DNA of 64,000 nucleotides from Botryotinia globosa (lineage: Eukaryota; Ascomycota; Leotiomycetes; Helotiales; Sclerotiniaceae): contig RCSZ01000017.1 of assembly GCA_014898425.1 (NCBI GenBank), forward strand, positions 992,001 through 1,056,000. Reading direction: 5' to 3'. Of the stretch, positions 11,963-21,526 are shown piece after piece. Every line of letters starts with the position of its first letter. Position 1 is the first letter of the stretch. The position numbers and the translations under genes were made by a program. Under the pieces are notes generated by a model. It was given only the letters and a program-made list of their open reading frames with translations. It had not been told where the DNA came from and ran no database searches.

Positions 11963-12852
11963 ATATTACCTCAAGGGTGTATAGTAAGACACGAAGTACA
12001 CAAATCTTCACCGACTGTGTGTGTGGTCTTTAAACTAGGAAAATATATTCATGCAGAATCAGAATCATTCTTTTAAGAACCATCAGGTAGAATTTGTAAC
12101 CCTGCTAGATCAAATGGGTACTAAAATCTGAGCAAGATGAGTGTATTTTTGTATTTAAATTTCGAACAAAACATGCCATACAAATGTGATCCAGCCAATA
12201 CAAACGGACCACTGCTTTGTTGTGGCCTTTTATTGTCACTCTAAATCAACTAGATGGTGAAATTACCCTGCCTTGAGCTCGTGGCACCGCTGGCAAACCT
12301 TAGACCCTGGTGAAACCCTCTTAGGGTTACCTACTTTCCACAGGGTTCTCTCCCTAGTTTATTGGTGAATGAACATATAATCTTCTTTTGGACGCTTCTT
12401 CCATGCTCCGTAGGGTTCACATGTTTTCCCATCGCTTGAGGTATACGATAAGTAATATGAGATATATGAACATGAACTACTATACAAACTCACTGAACAG
12501 CAGTATGGTTTATAAACGGATACTAAATCAACTGAGATGAAATCATGACACTTGCTCCGTTTGATTGCTTGAATCATTTAATCTAGAGAAAGACTTCTTT
12601 CTGTTATGTTACTTGACATACTGCTATGACCAAGATCAAGCTCATTTCATCACACCTTTTTTTATGACTTCCTCGACGAAAATTGGAAGGTAGAGAGACA
12701 TTTTTGATTTCACAAGTTCTAGTAAATCACTATATCGCAGCAGCGTAACTAATTGGTTTTTTATATTCTGTTATTATTATTCTTTTTTTGAGCGCCAGCG
12801 CTCTTGAAGTAGTGGTAAAGAAAATGGGAAATAGTCGCCAAGAACTTACCTC
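11963..12852. other. Intergenic spacer
   Basis: I see no supportable gene. The open frame on the minus strand at 12359-12577 is Ser/Tyr-rich, short and without motifs. Confidence 0.55.
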
Positions 12853-13899
12853 TCAGTGTTGAAACTTCTTCATCAAGTTTTGTACCTTGGTACTGATTTT
12901 TCTACTGATCTTCATGGGTTTAGGAGCAGGAGTAGGAATGGGAGTAGGAGCAGGAGGATCTTCGCCCGCTAATTCAAAAACCAACATTGGGCACTCGAAC
13001 TCGGGCATGGATAACCAAGCATGAATTTTAACAACTCGTTTCGCACCTAAGCTCACTACATGATCAGCAAGCATTCTAGCGACCGGCCTTGCGTTGGTAG
13101 TTCCCATCAACATCGCAAATTCAGCACTCGCTGTGGAAATGTCGTTGCATGAGAAAGTAACCATGTTGTATTTGTTATCCGCAATTGAAAGTCCTTTGAT
13201 TTTGAGTGCATCACAAATCGTTGTGTAGGTTCCAGCATTGGATATCGGGGCAATGATGACATACTTGAGTTTTTGCATCTGTAACCGGTGAATAATTTCT
13301 ACATCTCCCCCAGTTGGGGAAACATATGTATAGCATGCATCGCGCCACGCTTGAAATAAGAGCTCGCTATTCCAGAGACGGGGCGTATACATATCTGGAT
13401 TGTCAAAATCTGCATCTGCCCACTGGTTCGGAGTGAAAATATTACCAAACTTCGCAGATGCATAGATTTCAGCTACATTAATAGATCGGAGATCTTGATA
13501 CTTTTCCTTGTTCGCCGGGTTTACAACTTCTTTGGAAGAGAAATTGTATCTTGACCAGTAATTACCTTCATACTCAACTCCAAGCTCCGGGAGAACTGTT
13601 TCCATGCCATATCTAGAGAAGAACTCAGAGATTCCCATAGTGTGGCCCCCGTCAACGTTCACATACCGGATGTTCCAGTTGGGATATGCAACATCTTGGT
13701 GGGGAGTATTGTTGATAGCGATTCTGTTAGCTTCAAGAACAGCGTGGCCGCGTTTGAGATACTCTATGGGTGCTAAAACTTCCGACTCTCCGGTAGTATA
13801 ATTGTCGGGATCTTCATATGGATCGTATCTCTGTTTAAGTCGTTCGGGATCATTCAAAACTTTGGCGAGATTCGCATCGTAATTGAAGGCTGCGGACAT
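12853..13899 (-). CDS. Hypothetical protein, 348 aa
   Basis: A single uninterrupted frame from ATG to stop. I do not recognise the family. The protein looks globular and of normal composition, with no signal peptide and no obvious membrane segment. The last about 40 residues change to a Pro/Thr/Ala linker (APTPIPTPAPKPMK) followed by a short basic tail (KISRKISTKVQNLMKKFQH). The region around residues 200-300 alternates hydrophobic strands and helices (KLKYVIIAPISNAGTY; RPVARMLADHVVSLGAKRVVKIHAWL), which could be an alpha/beta fold. The normal amino-acid use over 1 kb makes it likely to be a real gene, perhaps lineage-specific. Confidence 0.7.
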   Translation of the reverse strand: MSAAFNYDANLAKVLNDPERLKQRYDPYEDPDNYTTGESEVLAPIEYLKRGHAVLEANRIAINNTPHQDVAYPNWNIRYVNVDGGHTMGISEFFSRYGMETVLPELGVEYEGNYWSRYNFSSKEVVNPANKEKYQDLRSINVAEIYASAKFGNIFTPNQWADADFDNPDMYTPRLWNSELLFQAWRDACYTYVSPTGGDVEIIHRLQMQKLKYVIIAPISNAGTYTTICDALKIKGLSIADNKYNMVTFSCNDISTASAEFAMLMGTTNARPVARMLADHVVSLGAKRVVKIHAWLSMPEFECPMLVFELAGEDPPAPTPIPTPAPKPMKISRKISTKVQNLMKKFQH

Positions 13900-14518
13900 A
13901 TTTGCGGAAAGGTATGCTTACCGTTGATTGATACGTGTAGTTTTCTTGACAAAGAAGTATTCTGGAGTTTTCTTTGTGGAATGTAAGGAACTCGTGAGTA
14001 GATGAAGAATATGGGACTAATTGACAAGGGAATCTCAGGCGGCTTTATGTAGCCAAGATTGTACCGTTGTTCAATCCATATTTGGGGATCGTTTTGCAGT
14101 TGTAACAAAGGCATTATACCTGCATCATGAGAGACGACAAAGAAGAATTGTATTCCTGAAGATGTGTTCCTGGCGTAGTGTAGAAAACGAAAGTAAAAGT
14201 GGTTGGCGACAGACAGAAATTCATGTCGAGATGATTGGATAAGAAGGAATATTTGTCCATCAACATAACAAGCATCCGCCACCATTCGCATCCACCCACC
14301 ATTCAAATGTCACCTGACTCACCTCAGCCTGGGCATGCCGTGGCCCGTGATGGATTCCTATAGAGTTTTGGTGCCTGGCTAGGAGGTCGGTCATCTCCTC
14401 CTACCCTTGAGTTTTATTCGTACACTGTGTAGAGTTTTCTGGGCAAATCGAGATCAGAGACATTTTCGTCAATTCCGTCGATTCAAGCCTTTCGTAAGAC
14501 TCTTGTGTTTTCCTCTGA

Positions 14519-14524
14519 CACGTG
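14519..14524. promoter_or_regulatory. CACGTG box, distal
   Basis: Palindromic CACGTG, the core recognised by Pho4/NUC-1-type bHLH regulators of phosphate genes. It is about 1.4 kb upstream of the transporter start, so its relevance is uncertain. Confidence 0.25.
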
Positions 14525-15131
14525 TGGCCGAGGAAAGTCAAGAATTTCTTTTCCACTGGGACCTCGGGAGGCGTCGATAAGATACCGGAAAGCTGGAGTT
14601 GATGAAGTTGACAGCTTGGTATATCGGATTCGTATGTAAGATCCAGGTTACCTGTGAAACTTATTATTAGCCTGTTGGTGGCTGTCGGGCCAGAACCCCA
14701 ATATCGGGTTAGCGCACCCAAGGCGTTTTTAGTTCTGATCTCGGCTGAATCTTCGAGCACGTTGTTATTTCCCCAACTTTCATTGGATATCCACAACTTC
14801 AGCCAAGAACATGTCAATTATTGCCAACAACCTTGGTTGAATCTTCGCATTACAAGCAAAAAAGCTTCACTGACACAAGATCCTTAGCCACTCAGTATCG
14901 GCTAAATGAAGGCACGTACCTGTTATCTTTGAGCCCTGTCGCGTGCAATATTGCAGTAAAGGGATATCGATGTAAGATTACAAGAAAGGTTTGTTTCGTG
15001 CCACGAGCATAGCAATACTCCCCCCGCTGGTGATCCATTATACGAACCTATAGACTGCAGCTTGCAGATTGCAGACCCCCAGGAAAGGAATATGGACTGG
15101 AGGATTTCTAATTCTGCTTGATTCGTCGCTC

Positions 15132-15137
15132 CACGTG
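15132..15137. promoter_or_regulatory. CACGTG box upstream of phosphate transporter (possible Pho4/NUC-1 site)
   Basis: CACGTGTT about 790 bp upstream of the ATG. In yeast and Neurospora this core drives phosphate-starvation induction of PHO84/pho genes. The link here is inferred from position and family only. Confidence 0.35.
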
Positions 15138-15926
15138 TTTGCACCTTCCGAATTTGGAGCCCTTTGGATGTGAATTTGAAATGATTTTGGAGAGCATATC
15201 ATCTTAAAGCGTGCAGGCATCAAAGTCTGAACTTTTGGAAACGAGACTCGACCAATGAATTCAGCACATTCAGACGCTGCGTGGTACATCTGGGGAAGTT
15301 GATTGGTTTCAACGAATCAACGGGCTTGGCGTCAACATAAGGTTGCAAATAGATCCTGCACTCAATTCGGACATCACCTAAAGGGTCCCGAGTCTCTTTG
15401 ACTTCCCCGTCTGCCCGTCTAGAACTACCAAAAGGTCATCGGCCATTTACAGCCTTCAGAGGCTGAACTCTATTGCTTGAATAGATCGTCAACGGCGCCA
15501 AAAGTCTCAAAAGTCAGACATCTACATGCTACACAATGGCAAAATCTGAAGCCACAAAACTGATTCTGCGCTTTGCTCGGGGTCGCCAGCGTGATAACTC
15601 CAAATGAGTGGTCTAGATATTTATTCACTGCTGAAAATCGAATCTTGGCGACCCGGGGACTGGGACTTTTACTAGAATCAGTCAATGTCATTTTGGGATG
15701 CCCAGACTTTGGACTCGGAGCTCCTTGCCTAATAGAATCCACCATGGATTTCACGTTAAAATTCAATTTTCTAAGTAAGCAACAATTGGAATCCCACCTT
15801 GCAAGAAGGAATATAAGGATACCTCGTTTCCGTTTTGCCAAAGCCTTTCTCTCCTCAGTCAAGCACTCGCACCAAATCCTCACCTCAAACTTCGTTGCAA
15901 AGGTACTATTCCTTCAATTCGTCGCA

Positions 15927-17846
15927 ATGGTTGCCCCTGCCCCTGCCGTACATACCACCGTAGGTGGAAATTCTGCCTTCCACAACTTCAACAATGACTT
16001 CGCCCATATTACAGACGCCAATGAGCGAAGACGTCTTGCTCTTGCCGAGATCGACAGAGCTCCATTCGGATGGTATCACGTCCGTGCCTGTGTTGTCGCA
16101 GGTATTGGTTTCTTTACCGATTCCTACGATGTGAGTATATGTAATCACTACACTGGATAAAGACATCGCTGATGATTGTCGTCATAGATCTTCGCCATCA
16201 ACTTGGTCACCTCTATGTTGGGTATAGCATTTTTCCAGAACAGTGTCTCAAAGGGTTCGATTCCAACAACCAGTGATACTGCCATCAAGGTTGCCACTTC
16301 CGGTGGAACTGTTATTGGTCAACTTGGTTTCGGATGGCTTGCAGATGTTGTCGGTCGTAAGAAGATGTATGGTCTTGAGTTGATGATTATCATCTTTGCT
16401 ACTCTCGCTCAAGCCCTTTCTTCCCCGTCACACGCTGTCTCTATTGTCGGTCTATTCATCTTCTGGCGTGTATTGATGGTAAGCCAGCACCCGTTTTGGT
16501 TTTCTTTGCTTCACATACTTACATATCTTAGGGTATCGGTATTGGTGGAGACTATCCTTTGTCAAGTGTCATCACTTCCGAATTCGCAACCACTAAATGG
16601 AGAGGAGCTATGATGAACGCGGTATTCGCCATGCAAGGTATTGGGCAATTTACTGCTGCCATCATTGCTTTGATTGTCACCGTAGGTTTCAAAGAGTCCC
16701 TCGTGACTGGATCAAAGGCCTCAACTTGCACTGGCGTTTGTCAACTTGCTGTTGACAAGATGTGGCGTGTTGTCATGTAAGTTTATCTGCTCCTTTTGGA
16801 ATACTACAATGCTAATGGATACTAGCGGTTTCGGTGCCGTCCCAGGTTGCATTGCTCTCTACTATCGTTTGACCATTCCCGAAACACCTCGATACACCTT
16901 CGATGTTGCCCGTGATGTTGAACAAGCTACCGAGGATGTACAAGCCTACAAGCATGGAAAGAGCCATGGTGAACCAGATGAGATCACTCGCGCTACCACC
17001 AATAATCAAGCTGCTCAAGAACTCGAGATCCCCAAGGCCAGCTGGTCAGACTTTATCGCCCATTACAGACAATGGAGATTCGGCAAGGTCCTCCTCGGTA
17101 CAGCAGGTTCATGGTTTTTCCTCGATGTCGCCTACTATGGTCTCGGTCTCAACAACTCCGTCATTCTCTCCGCGATTGGATGGTCCGGTGGCCACAACAT
17201 GTATGAAGTTTTCTACAAAACTGCCGTTGGTAACCTTATTCTCGTCTGTGCCGGTGCTATTCCTGGATACTGGGTCTCTGTCGCTACAATCGATACTCTC
17301 GGCCGTAAACCGATCCAATTTATGGGCTTCACCATTCTTACCATTCTCTTCATCATCATCGGATTCGCTTATAACAAACTTTCGGGTCATGCCCTTCTAG
17401 CCCTCTACGTCATCGCCCAATTCTTCTTCAACTTCGGTCCTAATTCTACCACTTTCATCGTACCGGGTGAATGTTTCCCTACACGCTACAGATCTACATC
17501 TCACGGTATCTCTGCTGCTTCCGGAAAGGTGGGAGCTATTATTGCACAAGTTGTTTTCGGACCACTTCGAACAAAAGGTGCTGCTCCAGGCGCTACTGGC
17601 GCAGCAGCCAGCCCATGGTTAAATCATGTTATGCAAATTTTCGCATTGTTCATGTTGTTGGGACTGTTTACCACTTTCCTCATTCCCGAGACTAAGAGAA
17701 AGACTCTCGAAGAGTTGGCCGGTGAAGTCCCAGGAACTCCTAATTATGACCCGGCTTTGGCTAGATACACTGCTGGAACCCAAAAGAGTAGTCACTCGAG
17801 TCATGAGGGCATTGCACATGAGACTCAACCTGAAAAGATCGTTTAA
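15927..17846 (+). CDS. PHO84: High-affinity phosphate:H+ symporter (Pho84/MFS PHS family)
   Basis: Plasma-membrane importer of inorganic phosphate. Exons 15927-16130, 16188-16478, 16532-16776 and 16826-17846 give 1761 nt, 586 residues; all junctions are GT-AG and in frame. Family features: N-terminal RAPFGWYHVRACVVAGIGFFTDSYD; the MFS loop GWLADVVGRKKMYG; GIGIGGDYPLSSVI with the Asp/Tyr typical of PHS transporters; LTIPETPRYT before the central loop; SWFFLDVAYYGLGLNNS; DTLGRKPIQ; VPGECFPTRYRST in the second half; and the PETKRKTLEEL end. About 12 transmembrane segments are expected. The C-terminus is hydrophilic with a SSHSSHEG stretch. The ATG at 15927 fits the family N-terminus; the frame upstream is open but carries no similarity. 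CACGTG boxes upstream suggest phosphate control. Confidence 0.95.
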
Positions 17847-18673
17847 GTTTGTTTGGATATGGATTATGGATATAAATAATATGATGTGATACCTAGCGTT
17901 TTTGATTGATTGTACGGTTTCAGGGGATTTACATAGATAATATAAAAAGCATGATGGATTGTTCTTTAGTATTGTCTTTCTGTGCACAAAATTGTCAGAA
18001 ATATTGAGCGTCGAGAAGATTTTCCAACTTGATATGGTATACTAATTAAGTAATCCGTGTAGCCTTCCCGCATGGCTTCACCAATAAAACCAGCTGATGC
18101 CTCTCATACTCTACAACTCTTGACAAAACGTACGAGGTGAACCTAACCTCTGTTTTGGCTTCTTGCTGGCATGCGAAAATCGTCGGCATGTCATTCACGC
18201 CCTTAAGCTTCTTCTGAAATCACGTGCGCTGCAGCACCGACTACCCGCTTCCACCATTCCATTTTGGAGAACTTCAAAATGTTATCTATTATCCATCTTG
18301 TCATTATACTGGCATTCATAATTTTCGTTGAAGTAGATTGGAAATCAGAACGCGTAAGACTGTACAGGATTAGCTCGATACAAACACAAATTCGGAGTCG
18401 AGCATCTTACAAGGGGAGATATATGAGTCAGAATTGATATCTCAAGTGGGAACAGTCATAACGTGCTTCTACGTCTAGCTCACACTATAAGTACTTGGAG
18501 TCTTGCGGTTCAAGGTCTTGTAATACAACCGTTTTATTATTTACTTGTTGAAACTCCTCATCTTGCTGAGGATCCCCCGGCTTTCACAAAGTTTCAGGGC
18601 ATATCGACGCTGCATTCCATTCAGCCCGATCGCCACGGCCTCTATCTCGAAGTAAAAGCCCGATCACTCCAAA
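17847..18673. other. Intergenic spacer before the PhzF gene
   Basis: No gene seen. Another CACGTG occurs at about 18222. The short open frame at 18463-18729 overlaps the next start and has no motifs. Confidence 0.55.
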
Positions 18674-19573
18674 ATGCATATTCCATTCACCAACCTCGAT
18701 GTCTTCACTCATACCCGTTATCTGGGTAACGCTCTTGCCGTCATCCGTCCCCAGTCTCCAAGCACCCTTTCACAAACTCAAAAATTGCAAATCGCCAAAG
18801 AATTCAATCTTTCCGAAGCCGTTTTTCTCCATCTCCCCGAGTCTTCAGACTCCAATCCAAAGGAACTGGTAGTCGATATTTTCACAACTTTCGCCGAGAT
18901 TCCTTTTGCTGGTCATCCTACTATCGGAACCACATTTTTCGTACTCAATTATTTGGCACTGAAGAGTGTAGAGGCTTTAATCACCAAAGCGGGGAGAATC
19001 CCCATCGCGCTTGATGAGGATGGAAAAGTGGCTAGGGCGGAAATCCCACATAATGTACATGTACATGAGAAAACATATCCGTTCAAAAACTTTGAGACAG
19101 GAGAAGAAACGCAATATCCTATCGTTTCGATCGTTAACGGAATGGCGTTTGTACTTGTGAATCTTCCTTCCCTGGAACATCTAGCACGGGCGGTGGAAAC
19201 TAAAAATCTAAACCCCAGTTCGTATAATACGGAAGATTTAGATGATGGGTGGAGAAATGGTTTGTGTGCGACTATGTATTATGTACATGTTGGGGAAGAA
19301 CAGGGGAGGAATAGATATCGAACAAGAATGTTTGAATTGGAAGAAGATTCTGGGACCGGAAGCGCTAGTTGTGCGTTGGCTTGTTATTTGACGAGGAAGG
19401 AGGAAGGGGAGGGAGCGAAGGAAATGAAGTTTAGGTTTGAGCAGGGAGTGGAGATGGGGAGGAGGAATGAAATTTTTGTAGATGTGAAGACAAAGGAGGA
19501 TGGACAGGAAATCGAAAAGGTGGTATTGAGTGGAGAGGCGGTTAAGGTTATGGAGGGGACTTTGGAGGTTTAG
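18674..19573 (+). CDS. PhzF-family (phenazine-biosynthesis-like, DapF-fold) protein
   Basis: 299 residues, single exon. PhzF-type proteins have two similar alpha/beta halves and act as isomerases on small molecules; most fungal members have no assigned substrate. Visible marks: the start MHIPFTNLDVFT; the catalytic-Glu motif EFNLSEAVFL with Glu at residue 48; FAGHPTIGTTF at about 78-88; and DSGTGSASCAL at about 225-235, which matches the family's D-x-A-T-G-S-A signature. Length is normal for the family (about 280-310). From about 19340 the coding strand becomes very purine-rich (GGAGGAAGGGG), giving a Glu/Lys/Gly-rich C-terminus, but the frame stays open to a normal stop. The divergent gap to the Pho84 gene gives no functional hint. 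Confidence 0.88.
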   Translation: MHIPFTNLDVFTHTRYLGNALAVIRPQSPSTLSQTQKLQIAKEFNLSEAVFLHLPESSDSNPKELVVDIFTTFAEIPFAGHPTIGTTFFVLNYLALKSVEALITKAGRIPIALDEDGKVARAEIPHNVHVHEKTYPFKNFETGEETQYPIVSIVNGMAFVLVNLPSLEHLARAVETKNLNPSSYNTEDLDDGWRNGLCATMYYVHVGEEQGRNRYRTRMFELEEDSGTGSASCALACYLTRKEEGEGAKEMKFRFEQGVEMGRRNEIFVDVKTKEDGQEIEKVVLSGEAVKVMEGTLEV

Positions 19574-21526
19574 GGGGAGGTTTAGTATATTTTTTACCTA
19601 CCTAGGTCTGAGGATATGGGGGAGGGATATCGATATTCAAGTTTCAACACATCGCCTCATCCTCGCAAAATACCCCACTTTGACGATTTGATTGGTCTGA
19701 TTTTATTTTTGAGAGTTTTGTTGCACATCTTATTCCGAAAGTGAGATTATCTCAAACGCTTATTAAGCGATCAATAATATATATGTACGTATGTACTACA
19801 TACAGTAGTTACTTATTAGCTTTGCTATCAATGGTTGTCATTGGCTACCTATGAAGAGTGAATAAAATATACTTTTCAAACACTTCCCGCTCCACTTATC
19901 TATGCGAGGAAGAGCATACTATAATAATAAATTCTCTCATAAAGTACTTTGTATACGAGCCATCTCTATTACAAAACTCTATTCGATCATTGAATCTCAC
20001 AAGTTGCGGGATAGTTCCACAGGGTAGACACAGATAGATACTGGGCATCTTCTGTTATCAAAAGTATATTTGTGTTATTGATCCTTAGTCATATTATAAT
20101 CTATCAATATCACTCACTAATCACCACCGGATCAAACATTAGAGTGGAATATTCGACAACGAAACCAGGAAGCACGATTCAATAACATCCAATAGGTACA
20201 CAAACACAATACTCTCTCTATCCATCCACAACCGACTCGCAACGGAAGCAGAAAGCCACCTCTAAGTTTCCCCAAAACACCGACATCCTTGCATTCGCTC
20301 CATACTGGATCACGCTGTGTACTTCGTTCTAGAATATCCAATACGCATGGAGTGTTATATACTCCTGAAATTGCAAAAATCTCAGGCATGGATAGGATAA
20401 GGAAGGTTGTTCACTATATTCCAAATCTAAATCAAGAGTCCATGCAGAAGCACTATATTAATCACAACCCCATTCTATATAATCAAACGAAGCACCTACC
20501 TATATAAACACCCGCCCATCCCCAAACCCATCCTCTCCACAAACAACCATGAATCAACGGCGATGATCAACCATGGCAAGTCACTTACTTGCCTTCCGAA
20601 ATCTAGACAGGGAAAATCGCGGTTATCTGGCTGGATAATCCCATCTACCTTTCTACGGTATGAATCGTCAGTTCTAACGTCTGATCAGTAACATAGCGAC
20701 GAGATTGTGAATTTCTGATGGTGAAAATGTATTCTGACTGTCGATCATCTGTCGCGTTATCATCTGATCTATCAACCTTGATTACCAAGATGAGAAATCC
20801 TAGATTTCGGAGATCGATATCCCAAGATTTAATATATGTGTAATCTCATCAACGAGGTATGCAGTGGTGTCACCGGACCGTGGTGCTTCTTTCACTGTAC
20901 CTTTCTATCCCATGTATTGATGTGAGTTGGTCCTCGAATGTTCGTGATGGTAATCTACTTGTCGAAGCGCGCTATCAAATACCTCTTCACTGTTTATTTG
21001 AGTCTGCGCTCTTTGAAGCTGGGAGAAATATTCGGATGTGGAATTGCGGGATTGTAATTTTCAGATGCAGTCAGATAGTCTGGTCTGGGATATCTCCACG
21101 TAAACAGAACTTCTCTTCTGTCTTGAAATCTAAATGCACATAAGCCCTCGCTAGATTCTCATATTCTCAACCAGCGGATATAGGTGAGAGACAGCTCCAC
21201 GGATAATAGGAAGCAGGGAATGTAAGATCAAAGATTGTGTGGAGATGGTATAAGCATGATGATACAAATTTCGTACACGAAACGAATTGCGATAAAAATG
21301 GACATAGAGACGGACAATATATATTGTTTTTATTGTCGTACCCTGGATTGCCGATGATAGACATGTTGTTTCATTGTCAAACAACCTTTTCGTGCTAGCA
21401 ACATCTATCACTTGATCATTTTGCTACTCACTATACCTCATCCATTTACTAGCACGAACTAAACTCGCAAATATTTTTGTTTTCAAGTAACTGTCATTCA
21501 AAAAGTTAAATAAATGAAACCGCAAT
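19574..21526. other. AT-rich intergenic spacer
   Basis: About 2 kb with no gene I can support. Several short frames (for example 20132-20389, 20859-21143, 21151-21411) have no motifs. The high-TA composition suggests non-coding DNA. Confidence 0.55.

Larger units (their letters stand above)
13900..15926. other. Divergent intergenic region upstream of the phosphate transporter
   Basis: Lies between the minus-strand hypothetical gene and the plus-strand transporter, so it should contain both promoters. Many short open frames occur on both strands but none has motifs or a coherent exon model. Two CACGTG boxes are listed separately. The minus-strand frame at 14401-14817 is the longest; I could not connect it to any family. 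Confidence 0.5.
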
